A stretch of DNA of 17,847 nt, taken from Pseudomonadota bacterium (GTDB lineage: Bacteria > Pseudomonadota > Gammaproteobacteria > Xanthomonadales > Xanthomonadaceae). Positions 1 to 10,513 of this stretch are shown in pieces (within the stretch, counting starts at the first letter, position 1; every line of letters begins with the position of its first letter). The notes under the pieces were generated by a model. That model was not told the DNA's origin and did no database searches. It was given only the letters and a program-made list of their open reading frames with translations. Where the stretch lies: NCBI GenBank assembly GCA_023423675.1, contig JAFAFD010000456.1:1-17847 (forward strand), written 5' to 3'. Position numbers and translations under genes: made by a program.

Positions 1-28
1 CGCCCCGTTTCCTGGCCCGGCCGTCCCC

Positions 29-997
29 ATGAATGCCATCGCCCAGCCTGTAGCAGCCCCGTCCACGCGCGATGCGCGTGATGCCCGCAACGACAAACTG
101 TTCCGATGGGTGCTGGTCGGCACCGTCATCTTCGTCCTGATCGCCCTGGCCTGCGCCGCGCTGTCCATGCTGTGGGGCGGCCGCCATGCCCTGCAGATGC
201 AGGGCCTGAGCTTCTTCTTCTCCTCCGACTGGAATCCGGTCGAAAACAAGTTCGGCGCCCTCGCCCCGATCTACGGCACCCTGGTCACCGCGTTCATCGC
301 GATGGTCATCGCCGTGCCGGTCAGCTTCGGCATCGCCTTCTTCCTCACCGAAGTCGCGCCGCGCTGGCTGCGTGGCCCGGTCGGTACCGCCATCGAACTG
401 CTGGCCGGCATCCCCTCGATCATCTACGGCATGTGGGGCCTGTTCGTGCTGGTGCCGGTGATGACCGAGTACGTCACCCCGTTCCTCAACGAAACCCTGG
501 GCGAATGGCCGATCATCGGCCCGATGTTCCAGGGCCCGCCGCTGGGCATCGGCATGCTCACCGCCGGTTTCGAGCTGGCCATCATGGTCATCCCGTTCAT
601 CTCCTCGGTGATGCGCGAAGTGTTCCTGACCGTGCCGACCCGCCTGAAGGAATCGGCCTACGCGCTGGGTTCCACCAAGTGGGAAGTGAGCTGGGACATC
701 GTCCTGCCCTACACCCGCTCGGCCGTCATCGGCGGCGTCTTCCTCGGCCTCGGCCGTGCCCTGGGCGAAACGATGGCCGTGGCCTTCGTGATCGGCAACA
801 GCGTGCGCCTGTCGCCGTCGCTGCTGGAACCGGGCACCACCATCGCCGCGCTGATCGCCAACGATTTCGGCGAGGCCACTGAAACCTACCGCTCGGCGCT
901 GCTGCTGCTCGGCTTCGTCCTGTTCATCGTCACCTTCGTCGTGCTGGCCATCGCCCGCCTGATGCTGATGCGCCTGTCCCGCAAGGAGGGCAACTGA
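29..997 (+). CDS. pstC: Phosphate ABC transporter permease PstC
   Basis: This is one of the two inner-membrane permease subunits of the PstSCAB transporter, which imports inorganic phosphate captured by periplasmic PstS. The 322-residue product shows about six hydrophobic helices (near residues 27-48, 78-105, 123-144, 173-194, 232-257 and 289-313). A binding-protein-dependent transport signature lies around residues 206-235, with the LKESAYALGSTKWE stretch as the cytoplasmic loop that docks on the ATPase. The N-terminus is about 25 residues of polar, charged sequence before the first helix. The ATG at 29 is the first start visible; no strong Shine-Dalgarno is seen before it, and pstS should end just upstream, outside the window. 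The TGA stop shares one base with the pstA ATG (TGATG), so translation is probably coupled. Expression is expected to be under PhoB from a promoter ahead of pstS, which cannot be seen here. Confidence 0.95.
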   Translation: MNAIAQPVAAPSTRDARDARNDKLFRWVLVGTVIFVLIALACAALSMLWGGRHALQMQGLSFFFSSDWNPVENKFGALAPIYGTLVTAFIAMVIAVPVSFGIAFFLTEVAPRWLRGPVGTAIELLAGIPSIIYGMWGLFVLVPVMTEYVTPFLNETLGEWPIIGPMFQGPPLGIGMLTAGFELAIMVIPFISSVMREVFLTVPTRLKESAYALGSTKWEVSWDIVLPYTRSAVIGGVFLGLGRALGETMAVAFVIGNSVRLSPSLLEPGTTIAALIANDFGEATETYRSALLLLGFVLFIVTFVVLAIARLMLMRLSRKEGN

Positions 998-1860
998 TGT
1001 CCACCACCGCTGACTCCCTGTACCTGCGCCGCCGCATCGGCAACGTCATCGCCATCGCGCTGTCCTGCGCCACCGCCCTGTTCGGTCTGTTCTTCCTGGG
1101 CTGGATCCTGTTCACCCTGGCCTCCAAGGGCCTGGCCGGCATCAATCTTGATCTGTTCACCAAGATGACGCCGCCGCCGATGCAGGAAGGCGGCCTGGCC
1201 AATGCCTTCTTCGGCAGCGCGGTGATGTGTGCGCTGGCCATCGGCATCGGCACCCCGCTGGGCGTGCTGGCCGGTACCTGGCTGGCCGAGTACGGCAATG
1301 CCCGCAAGGCCGGCACCGTGGTCCGCTTCGTCAACGACATCCTGTTGTCGGCACCGTCCATCGTGCTGGGCCTGTTCGTCTACACCCTGTACGTGATGCA
1401 GACCGGCGGCAACTTCTCCGCCTTCGCCGGTGCCCTGTCGCTGGCCTTCATCGTGCTGCCGGTGGTGGTGCGCACCACCGACGAGATGCTGCGCCTGGTG
1501 CCTTCGCAGATGCGCGAAGCCGCCCTGTCGCTGGGAATCCCGCAGTGGAAGGTGATCGTGCAGGTGCTGTACAGCAGTGCATCGGCCGGCATCATCACCG
1601 GCATCCTGCTCGCGCTGGCCCGCATTTCCGGCGAAACCGCACCGCTGCTGTTCACCGCCTTCGGCAACCAGTACTGGAACAACAACATCTTCCAGCCGAT
1701 GGCTTCGGTGCCGGTGGTGATGAACCAGTTCGCCGGCAGCCCGTATGAATCCTGGCAGGTGCTGGCCTGGGCCGGTGCCCTGGTGCTGACTGTCTTCGTG
1801 TTGCTGGTCAGCCTTGCCGCCCGTGGCATCCTGCTGCGCAACCGTATCTCCCATGACTGA
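997..1860 (+). CDS. pstA: Phosphate ABC transporter permease PstA
   Basis: This is the second permease subunit of the phosphate transporter and pairs with PstC to form the membrane channel. The 287-residue protein has a charged N-terminus (YLRRRIGN) followed by a long hydrophobic helix. Several further helices follow, and a permease EAA-type loop, [15 protein letters not shown], lies near residues 173-187. The final residues (LLRNRISHD) are a short cytoplasmic tail. The start is fixed by the one-base overlap with the pstC stop, with a purine-rich AAGGAGGG about 6-13 bases upstream (983-990) serving as ribosome binding site. The 3' end overlaps the most likely pstB start by eight bases. Length and order match the standard pstSCAB arrangement, and nothing looks truncated. 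Confidence 0.95.
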   Translation: MSTTADSLYLRRRIGNVIAIALSCATALFGLFFLGWILFTLASKGLAGINLDLFTKMTPPPMQEGGLANAFFGSAVMCALAIGIGTPLGVLAGTWLAEYGNARKAGTVVRFVNDILLSAPSIVLGLFVYTLYVMQTGGNFSAFAGALSLAFIVLPVVVRTTDEMLRLVPSQMREAALSLGIPQWKVIVQVLYSSASAGIITGILLALARISGETAPLLFTAFGNQYWNNNIFQPMASVPVVMNQFAGSPYESWQVLAWAGALVLTVFVLLVSLAARGILLRNRISHD

Positions 1861-2710
1861 CCTTTCCGTGGATAACGCCATGAACGACCTCTCCAACGCC
1901 GTGCCCATGCAGCGCATCGCGGTGCCGGCCTCGCACGAGAACCTGCACACGCCGTCGCCGGTCAAGCTGGCCGCGCGTGGTCTGGACTTCTACTACGACA
2001 AGTTCCACGCCCTGAAGGGCATCAACCTTGAGATCCCGGAAAAGCGCGTGACCGCGCTGATCGGTCCCTCCGGTTGCGGCAAGTCGACCCTGCTGCGCAT
2101 CTTCAACCGCATCTACGCGCTGTACCCGAAGCTGGAAGCGCGTGGTGAGGTGCTGCTGGACGGCGAGAACATCCTGTCGCCGAAGTACCCGATGAACCGC
2201 CTGCGCAGCAAGGTCGGCATGGTGTTCCAGAAGCCGGTGCCGTTCCCGATGACCATCTTCGAGAACGTGGCCTACGGCATCCGCCACCACGAGAAGCTGA
2301 GCAAGGCCGACATGGCCGACCGGGTCGAGCAGGCGCTGCGCCAAGGCGCGCTGTGGGACGAAGTAAAGGACAAGCTGGGACAGAGCGCCCTGGGCCTGTC
2401 CGGTGGCCAGCAGCAGCGTCTGTGCATCGCCCGTGCCGTGGCCCTGCGCCCGTCGGTGCTGCTGCTGGACGAGCCGACCTCGGCGCTGGACCCGATCTCG
2501 ACCAGCCGCATCGAGCAGCTGGTGGAAGAGCTCAAGCACGAGTACACCATCGTCATCGTCACCCACAACATGCAGCAGGCAGCGCGCGTGTCCGACTACA
2601 CCGCCTTCATGTACCTGGGCGACCTGATCGAGCACGACCGTACCGAAGTGATCTTCTCGCAGCCCTCGCAGCGGCAGACCGAGGACTACATCACCGGTCG
2701 CTTCGGCTGA
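1853..2710 (+). CDS. pstB: Phosphate ABC transporter ATP-binding protein PstB
   Basis: This is the ATPase of the PstSCAB phosphate importer. With the ATG at 1853 it has 285 residues: Walker [10 protein letters not shown] at 71-79, Q-loop near FQKP at 125-128, ABC signature LSGGQ at 182-186, Walker B LLLDEP with D206 and E207, and the switch histidine at H238 (VTHN). PstB-typical stretches such as [12 protein letters not shown] and the C-terminal [10 protein letters not shown] are present. The start is not certain. ATG 1853 overlaps pstA by eight bases and has no clear ribosome site, so it would depend on coupling. ATG 1880 (starting MNDLSN) would give 276 residues and is an equal candidate. 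The first 35 residues are a poorly conserved extension before the ABC fold. A still longer reading from 1814 lies inside pstA and is unlikely. Confidence 0.95.
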   Translation: MTDLSVDNAMNDLSNAVPMQRIAVPASHENLHTPSPVKLAARGLDFYYDKFHALKGINLEIPEKRVTALIGPSGCGKSTLLRIFNRIYALYPKLEARGEVLLDGENILSPKYPMNRLRSKVGMVFQKPVPFPMTIFENVAYGIRHHEKLSKADMADRVEQALRQGALWDEVKDKLGQSALGLSGGQQQRLCIARAVALRPSVLLLDEPTSALDPISTSRIEQLVEELKHEYTIVIVTHNMQQAARVSDYTAFMYLGDLIEHDRTEVIFSQPSQRQTEDYITGRFG

Positions 2711-2772
2711 AACGGCAGTCGAGCCTGGCTCGACTCCATCGATAACGGCAGTCGAGCATGGCTCGACTCTAC
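2711..2772. repeat. Tandem pair of REP/SMAG-like hairpins between pstB and phoU
   Basis: Two copies of a 33-bp unit begin directly after the pstB stop. Each starts AACGGCAGTCGAGC (2711-2724 and 2744-2757) and contains a 7-bp perfect stem, GTCGAGC/GCTCGAC, around a 3-base loop (2718-2734 and 2751-2767). The second unit ends in CTAC (2769-2772), so on the minus strand it reads GTAG plus hairpin, the layout of S. maltophilia SMAG elements. In the mRNA these hairpins could stabilise the pstB 3' end or lower read-through into phoU. There is no T-tract, so this is not an ordinary intrinsic terminator. Confidence 0.8.
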
Positions 2773-2786
2773 AGAGTGGAACAACC

Positions 2787-3494
2787 ATGAATCTTCCCAA
2801 CGACCACATCGTCAAGAGCTACGACGAAGAGCAGCAGCGCCTGGTGGCCGAAATCGTGCGCATGGGCGAGATGGCCGTCGCCCAGCTGGAGGCGTCGATG
2901 GACGTCATCGAGAAGCGCGATGAGAACGCCGCCCACCGCATCATCGCCAACGATGAAGCGATCGACCAGCTGGAACAGCAGATCAGCCACGACGTGATGC
3001 GCCTGGCCCTGCGCGGCCCGATGGCCCGCGACCTGCGTGAGATCCTGGCTGGCCTGCGCATTCCGGCCGACATCGAGCGGATCGGCGATTACGCCGCCAA
3101 CGTCGCCAAGCGCTCGATCGCGCTGGGCAAGGTGCCGCCGCTGCCGCAGATCCAGGGCCTGCGCGCACTCGGCCGCCTGGCCGCGCAGCAGGTGCGCCGC
3201 GCCATCGCCGCCTACCGCGACAATGACGCCGAGGCCGCACTGGAACTGCGCGAGGACGACGCCCGCCTGGACGCACAGTACACCGCGCTGTTCCGGGAGC
3301 TGCTGACCTACATGATGGAAGACCCGCGCAACATCACCCCGTGCACCCACCTGCTGTTCATGGCCAAGAACCTGGAGCGCGTGGGCGACCATGCCACCAA
3401 CATCGCCGAGAACGTGTGGTTCCTGGTGCACGGTGAGCAGCCGCTGCCGCCGCGCGAGAAGCGCGACGAGACGTCGAGCACCGACCACGTCTGA
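2787..3494 (+). CDS. phoU: Phosphate signalling complex regulator PhoU
   Basis: PhoU links the Pst transporter to the PhoR/PhoB two-component system and represses the Pho response when phosphate is plentiful. It acts in the cytoplasm at the membrane. The 235-residue, mostly helical protein shows the two repeated three-helix bundles of the family. Each carries a metal-binding-type motif: ERIGDYAANVAKR (E97, D101) and ERVGDHATNIAENV (E197, D201). Length is normal for the family. The start ATG at 2787 has a GTGGA ribosome site at 2776-2780. The gene is the last of the pst operon, separated from pstB by 76 bp of REP hairpins and followed by a strong terminator. The last 15 residues are charged and polar, and probably disordered. 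Confidence 0.95.
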   Translation: MNLPNDHIVKSYDEEQQRLVAEIVRMGEMAVAQLEASMDVIEKRDENAAHRIIANDEAIDQLEQQISHDVMRLALRGPMARDLREILAGLRIPADIERIGDYAANVAKRSIALGKVPPLPQIQGLRALGRLAAQQVRRAIAAYRDNDAEAALELREDDARLDAQYTALFRELLTYMMEDPRNITPCTHLLFMAKNLERVGDHATNIAENVWFLVHGEQPLPPREKRDETSSTDHV

Positions 3495-3526
3495 TACTAC
3501 GCTGCAACAGCGTAAACGCGTCCGGG

Positions 3527-3556
3527 GGCCCCTGTCGGCATGACAGGGGCCTTTTG
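3527..3556 (+). terminator. Rho-independent terminator after phoU
   Basis: A 10-bp perfect stem (GGCCCCTGTC at 3527-3536 with GACAGGGGCC at 3542-3551) encloses a five-base loop. It is followed by TTTTGTTT from 3552. It starts 32 bp after the phoU stop and should end the pstCAB-phoU transcript, insulating the hvf cassette downstream. Confidence 0.9.
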
Positions 3557-3578
3557 TTTGCGCGCGATCCAGGCTTTC

Positions 3579-3601
3579 ATCCACGCATGGCGTGGATCTA
3601 C
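3579..3601 (-). repeat. Single SMAG-type REP hairpin
   Basis: ATCCACGC (3579-3586) and GCGTGGAT (3590-3597) form an 8-bp perfect stem around ATG, followed by CTAC at 3598-3601. Read on the minus strand it is GTAG followed by a palindrome, the SMAG signature. It lies between the phoU terminator and the hvf promoter region. Confidence 0.75.
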
Positions 3602-3614
3602 TGGAGAGCGGCAA

Positions 3615-3634
3615 ACCTCACGAAAATTTGAGGT
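3615..3634. promoter_or_regulatory. Dyad upstream of hvfA, candidate operator
   Basis: ACCTCA (3615-3620) and TGAGGT (3629-3634) form a 6-bp inverted repeat with the 8-base AT-rich spacer CGAAAATT. It is about 80-100 bp upstream of the hvfA start. A TTGAGG hexamer at 3628-3633 overlaps the right arm, and TACGAT at 3655-3660 resembles a -10 box. Their 21-bp spacing is too long for a normal sigma70 promoter, so the promoter itself is unresolved. The dyad could bind a metal-responsive regulator, but no regulator gene is next to the cassette. Confidence 0.3.
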
Positions 3635-3715
3635 CTCGGCGAGAATTCCTTGAGTACGATCGCAGCATCATCGTTTCACCCCGGGCGCCTGCCCACCACC
3701 CAAGGAGTACGACCG

Positions 3716-5682
<1,967 letters not shown>

Positions 5683-5705
5683 TACCCCCAACGAGGAGTT
5701 CCCCC

Positions 5706-6209
5706 GTGATGAACACCCTGCCCCTGGCCGCCGTGCGCGGCCAGCTGGATCGCTGCGGCCCGTGGTTGGCGCCGCTGGGCCTGCGCCTGCTGCTGGCCTG
5801 GGAATATTTCGAGTCCGGCCGCGAGAAGCTGCTGGGCGAGAACTGGTTTGCCGAACTGCAGGGCGAGTTCCCGTTCCCGTTCGACCTGCTGCCCGCCGGC
5901 GTGAACTGGCAGCTGGCGACCTGGTTCGAGCTGGCCGGCGCGGCCTGCCTGCTGTTCGGGCTCGGCACCCGCTTCGCCGCGGCGAGCCTGCTGGTGCTGA
6001 CCGTGGTGGCCACCTATGCCGTGCACTGGCCGATGCACTGGCATTCGCTGGGTGATCTGGCGATGGGCTATGCGATCAGCGACCAGGGCTTCGGCAACTT
6101 CAAGCTGCCGGTGCTGTTCATGGCGATGCTGCTGCCGCTGCTGTTCAACGGTGCCGGGCGCCTGAGCGTGGACGCGTGGCTGGCCGGCCGGGCGATCGCG
6201 TCCCGGTAG
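5706..6209 (+). CDS. hvfX: HvfX/DoxX-family membrane protein of the hvf cassette
   Basis: This small integral membrane protein of the DoxX family is a usual fourth member of MNIO-RiPP cassettes. Its exact task is not settled; a role in handling or binding copper, or in redox support, has been suggested for the family. The 167-residue product has about four hydrophobic segments (near 20-34, 75-92, 98-112 and 134-151). A histidine-rich stretch, [11 protein letters not shown], lies near residues 104-114 between helices and is a plausible metal site. The family-typical [17 protein letters not shown] lies near residues 35-51. GAGGAG at 5693-5698 serves either GTG 5706 or ATG 5709; the two differ by a single residue. 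It follows hvfC by 23 bp. Its TAG stop is formed by the GTAG of a REP element. Confidence 0.85.
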   Translation: MMNTLPLAAVRGQLDRCGPWLAPLGLRLLLAWEYFESGREKLLGENWFAELQGEFPFPFDLLPAGVNWQLATWFELAGAACLLFGLGTRFAAASLLVLTVVATYAVHWPMHWHSLGDLAMGYAISDQGFGNFKLPVLFMAMLLPLLFNGAGRLSVDAWLAGRAIASR

Positions 6210-6260
6210 TCGCCAACCTCGGTTGGCGGTTGTTCCGCATGCCAACCAAGGTTGGCATGC
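6206..6260. repeat. REP/SMAG hairpin pair after hvfX
   Basis: GTAG at 6206-6209, which supplies the hvfX stop, is followed by an 8-bp hairpin (CGCCAACC 6211-6218 with GGTTGGCG 6221-6228). A second, stronger hairpin follows with an 11-bp perfect stem (GCATGCCAACC 6237-6247 with GGTTGGCATGC 6250-6260) and a two-base centre. Both share a CCAACC/GGTTGG core, so they could also pair with each other. They probably protect the hvf mRNA 3' end. There is no T-tract. Confidence 0.78.
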
Positions 6261-6310
6261 ACCGGTCCGGCGGCCAGCCCGTTACACGCCGATACGCACC
6301 GAAACCGCGC

Positions 6311-6346
6311 AAAAGGCCTATTTAATCGCCTATTCATAAAAAAAAT
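6311..6346 (+). promoter_or_regulatory. AT-rich promoter-like region before the RcnB-like gene
   Basis: This is a marked AT-rich island in otherwise GC-rich DNA. It has a direct repeat GCCTATT (6316-6322 and 6328-6334, 12-bp step), TTTAAT at 6321-6326 and a run of eight A (6338-6345). It lies 54-89 bp before the start at 6400. It probably contains the promoter, but I cannot assign convincing -35 and -10 boxes. Confidence 0.35.
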
Positions 6347-6399
6347 CCGATGCTGGATCCGTGGCCTCGATGACCACGTCCTTCCCCCGGAGTTGCCCC

Positions 6400-6717
6400 A
6401 TGAAGCGCCTGATTGCTGCCACCCTTTCGCTGACCCTGCTGGCCACCGCCGTCTCGCCCGCGATGGCCGCTCCCTATGGCGCCGGTGGGCGCGACGACCA
6501 CCACGGCCACAAGGATCACCACGACGACCGTCGCGATCCGCCCCGTCGCGGCCACAAGCTCGCCCGTGACCACCGCGGCGAACAGGTCCGCGATTACCGC
6601 CATCATGGCCTGCACGCCCCCGCCCGCGGCCAGGAATGGCGCAAGATCGACGGCCGCTACGTGCTGATTGCCGTGGCCACCGGCGTCATCGCCGACGTGG
6701 TGCTGGCACGCCACTGA
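6400..6717 (+). CDS. RcnB-like small periplasmic protein, His/Asp-rich
   Basis: This is a small exported protein of the RcnB family, whose E. coli member is a periplasmic factor in nickel/cobalt homeostasis. The 105-residue product has a clear signal peptide (MKRLIAATLSLTLLATAVSPAMA, cut after residue 23). A region very rich in His, Asp and Arg follows (GGRDDHHGHKDHHDDRRD near 28-45). The family core comes next (DYRHHGLHAPARGQEWRKI, near 65-83) and ends in a hydrophobic helix (YVLIAVATGVIADVVLA, near 87-103). CGGAG at 6388-6392 sets the start; an in-frame GTG at 6361 would mask the signal peptide. It has its own upstream AT-rich region and is separated from hvfX by the REP pair, so it is probably a separate unit. 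The metal it binds cannot be told from sequence. Confidence 0.8.
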   Translation: MKRLIAATLSLTLLATAVSPAMAAPYGAGGRDDHHGHKDHHDDRRDPPRRGHKLARDHRGEQVRDYRHHGLHAPARGQEWRKIDGRYVLIAVATGVIADVVLARH

Positions 6718-6731
6718 CCCGTGCACAGCGT

Positions 6732-6756
6732 CCCGGCCATGCGATGCGTGGCCGGG
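6732..6756 (+). terminator. GC-rich hairpin after the RcnB-like gene
   Basis: CCCGGCCA (6732-6739) and TGGCCGGG (6749-6756) form an 8-bp perfect stem with a nine-base loop, 15 bp after the stop codon. No T-tract follows, so it may be a weak terminator or an mRNA-stabilising hairpin. Confidence 0.4.
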
Positions 6757-6774
6757 CGCTCAGGGTCGCTCTGC

Positions 6775-7469
<695 letters not shown>

Positions 7470-7489
7470 CCCCACCAACCAAATGGCGA

Positions 7490-10400
7490 TTACCCGATGC
7501 TGGTGCGGTCGCGGCCGTCGCTCTTGGCGCGGTACAGCGCGCGGTCGGCGCGCTGGTACAGCAGCGCCGGGGTGCGGTCGTCGTTGGCCAGTTCCACCAG
7601 GCCCGCGCTGAAGGTCACCCGCAGGCCCTTCACCCCGGCCCAGTCCGGATGGTCATGGAACAGGCCGCGCAGGCGTGCGCAGACCTGCGCCGCTTCTTCC
7701 AGGCGCGTGTCATTGAGCAGCAGCGCGAACTCTTCGCCACCGGTACGCGCCGGCAGGTCCGAATCGCGGCAGGCCGCGGCGATCACTTCGGCCACTTCCT
7801 TCAGTACGAGGTCGCCGATGCTGTGGCTGTAGGTATCGTTGACGTACTTGAAGTGATCGATGTCCAGCACCACCAGGCTCAACGGATGGCCGCTGCGCTG
7901 CGAGCGGGCGAAATCGCGCGACAGCGTCTCGTCGAAGCCGCGACGGTTGGCCAGGCCGGTCAGCGCATCCTCGCGGGCCTGCCGCTCGAACGCCTCGGCC
8001 TGCCGCGCCAGGCGCTCGGCCAGCTCGGTCTTTTCCTGGTTCAACGCCTGCAGGTGCACGGTCTGCGCCTGCAGGTCGAAGGTTGCTTCATCCACCCGCC
8101 GGGCCAGGCGCAGGTTGCTGGCCTTGTACTGCTGCAGCAGGAACCGGTACAGCGCCACCAGCGCGCCCAGCAGCAGCAGGCCGATCAGCGCCTGCACGCT
8201 GTGCCGCTGCCACCAGAACGGCTGGATGGTGAAACTCCACACCGCTTCCTGCTGGCCCCAGGCACCGCCCGGATGCGAGGCCGCAACGTGCAAGGTGTAA
8301 TCACCCGGCGGCAGGCCGACGAACTCGACGCTGCGCTGCGGGCCACGCTCGACCCAGCCGGCGTCCAGGCCTTCCAGCCGTGTGCGGTAACGGATGCGGT
8401 CTGACATCAGGTAGCTGAGGCCGACGAAGCTCACCGCCAGCCGGCGCCCGCCGGGAATCAGGTTGCGTTCGGGACCTTCCCAAAGCACCGGCGCGCCATC
8501 GACCTGCACGTTCTCGATCGCCGCCGGCGGCGCTGGGCGTTCGCGGAAGCGCTGCAGGCGCTGCGGGTCGACCGTGCTCAGGCCTCCAGCGGTAACTACC
8601 CAGAAGCTGCCATTCTGGCGCAGGATCGCCGAGGGTCCGGAACTGCCATTGGCCTGCGCGTTGGCCATGCCGTCGATCTCGTTGTATCGCTCCACCGCCA
8701 CCCGCGGCGTGCGGCCATCAGCCACGGCGTTCAAGGTCGCCATGTCGGTGCGCAGCACGCCGCGGTTGCTGCTGATCCACACATTCCCCAGCCGGTCGGG
8801 CACCAGCTGGAACACGGTATCGACCGGCATGCCCTGCTCCAGGCCGACCCGTGACAGGCGATCCTTGTACCAGCGGTACAGGCCACGGTCGCTGCTGATC
8901 CACATCGCGTCGCCGATCTGGTGGAAGCCGAACACGCTGCGGCCGCCGCCCATTGGTGCCAGATCGATGGACTGCACATGGTCGCCGCGCAGCACGCGGA
9001 TGCCCTCGATGGTGCCGATCCACAGGTTGCCCTGATGATCGTGTTCCAGCGCGGTGATCAGACCGCCCGGCATGCCGGGTACGTCGGACACCTGCACGCG
9101 TTCACCCTCGATGCGTACCACTCCCTTCTGTGTGCCCGCCCAGACCACGCCGGCTGCATCGATGCTGATCGCACGGATGTTGCCGCCCGGCATGCCATCG
9201 GCCACATCGTAGTTGTGGCGCAGGCTGCCATCGACGCGCAGGCGGTACACGCCATCGCCGAAGGTGCCCACCCAGAGATCACCCTCAGGGCCTTGGGCCA
9301 GGCTGAGGACCGACGGCGCCTTGCCACCGCGGTTGTGCAGCGGCATCGGCCGGAAGCGGCCATCGGCGGTCTGCTGGTCCAGGCCGCTGGCGCTGCCCAC
9401 CCACAGCCGGCGGTCGCGGTCCTCGAACACGGTGCGCACGTAGTCACCGCTCAGGCCATCGCGCTCGGTGTAGCTGCTGAACAGCGTTTCGCGCAGGCGG
9501 TACAGGCCACCGTTGGCGCCGACCCAGATGCTGCCCTCGGCGTCCTCACGCAGGCTGACCACCCGCCCGCCGGGCAGGTTCAGGCCGGCCGGCAGGCGTT
9601 CCAGGCCGTGGCTGGAGATGCGCAGCAGGCCCTGGTTTTCGGTGCCCAGCCAGAGGTCGCCGTGGCGGTCCTGCAGCATCGCGGTCATGTGCAGCTGGCC
9701 GGGCAGGCTGTGCACCAGCACCAGGCGGTCATCCTCGACCCGGTACAGGCGCTCGCCCGCCACGATCCACAGGGCGCCATCGGGTGCGCGATAGGGCCAG
9801 GTCAGGCCCTTGTCCACGCCCCACTCGGCCGGCGCACGCTTGAGCTCGCCATCGTTGTCGCGCAGCACCAGGCCGTCGAGGGTGCCGATCCAGACCCGGT
9901 CCTGGGCGTCGACCACCAGCTTGGTGAAGCTCATCGCCAGCGGCAGGTCCGGCGGCGGCGGCTGGTAGACGATGCCGGTTTCCGGGGTCAGGTAGCCGAT
10001 GCCCTTGCCTTCGTACAGCAGCCACAGTCGCCCCTGGCTGTCCATCTGCATCGACTGGATCAGCACTTCCGGGGTGTTGGCCTGGTGTTCCCAGACCCGC
10101 CACTGGCCGGCGTTGCTGCGGTAGGTCACGTTGCCGCGCGAATCACTGATCCACAGGCCGCCCTGGCGGTCCACCAGCAGCGCGCCGATGCCGTTGTCGC
10201 GCAGGCCCGGCCGCGTGCTGCGGTCGAACACGGTGAAATCCAGGCCGTTGTAGCGCACCAGGCCTTCCCAGGTGGCGAACCACAGGTGGCCCTCGGGCGT
10301 CTGGGCGATGTCCCGCAGCGAGTTGTGTGGCAGGCCATTGCGCGAGGTCCACACGTCGATGGCGTAATCGCGCAGCGGGGGCGCGACGGTCTGCGCCGCC

Positions 10401-10513
10401 AGCGGCGACGCCAGCAGCAGCAACAGCCACAGCACACCAAGCCGCAGCAGGCGACCGATGTGGTGTTCCGGGTGGCGCCCCGCCAGGCGCCTGCCAGCCC
10501 CCTGACCGCCCAT
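7490..10513 (-). CDS. Membrane-bound diguanylate cyclase with periplasmic double propeller
   Basis: This sensor enzyme probably makes cyclic di-GMP from GTP in response to a periplasmic signal. From ATG 10513 it has 1007 residues: signal peptide or anchor (LGVLWLLLLLASPLAAQ, about 26-42) and 14 propeller repeats of the LWxGTxxGLxR type (about 45-660), enough for two seven-bladed beta-propellers. A Y_Y_Y domain (about 690-765), a membrane helix (772-797), a coiled coil (798-847) and a GGDEF domain (848-1005) follow. The active site is GGEEF at 925-929, a functional variant. DIDHFK begins at 884, and an RxxD inhibitory site (RDSD) lies at 916-919. Enzyme activity and product feedback are therefore both likely. 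The start is uncertain: a GTG at 10678 adds 55 residues without a leader-like sequence, so I prefer 10513, whose ATG overlaps the stop of a short upstream ORF. The signal sensed is unknown. Confidence 0.88.
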   Translation of the reverse strand: MGGQGAGRRLAGRHPEHHIGRLLRLGVLWLLLLLASPLAAQTVAPPLRDYAIDVWTSRNGLPHNSLRDIAQTPEGHLWFATWEGLVRYNGLDFTVFDRSTRPGLRDNGIGALLVDRQGGLWISDSRGNVTYRSNAGQWRVWEHQANTPEVLIQSMQMDSQGRLWLLYEGKGIGYLTPETGIVYQPPPPDLPLAMSFTKLVVDAQDRVWIGTLDGLVLRDNDGELKRAPAEWGVDKGLTWPYRAPDGALWIVAGERLYRVEDDRLVLVHSLPGQLHMTAMLQDRHGDLWLGTENQGLLRISSHGLERLPAGLNLPGGRVVSLREDAEGSIWVGANGGLYRLRETLFSSYTERDGLSGDYVRTVFEDRDRRLWVGSASGLDQQTADGRFRPMPLHNRGGKAPSVLSLAQGPEGDLWVGTFGDGVYRLRVDGSLRHNYDVADGMPGGNIRAISIDAAGVVWAGTQKGVVRIEGERVQVSDVPGMPGGLITALEHDHQGNLWIGTIEGIRVLRGDHVQSIDLAPMGGGRSVFGFHQIGDAMWISSDRGLYRWYKDRLSRVGLEQGMPVDTVFQLVPDRLGNVWISSNRGVLRTDMATLNAVADGRTPRVAVERYNEIDGMANAQANGSSGPSAILRQNGSFWVVTAGGLSTVDPQRLQRFRERPAPPAAIENVQVDGAPVLWEGPERNLIPGGRRLAVSFVGLSYLMSDRIRYRTRLEGLDAGWVERGPQRSVEFVGLPPGDYTLHVAASHPGGAWGQQEAVWSFTIQPFWWQRHSVQALIGLLLLGALVALYRFLLQQYKASNLRLARRVDEATFDLQAQTVHLQALNQEKTELAERLARQAEAFERQAREDALTGLANRRGFDETLSRDFARSQRSGHPLSLVVLDIDHFKYVNDTYSHSIGDLVLKEVAEVIAAACRDSDLPARTGGEEFALLLNDTRLEEAAQVCARLRGLFHDHPDWAGVKGLRVTFSAGLVELANDDRTPALLYQRADRALYRAKSDGRDRTSIG

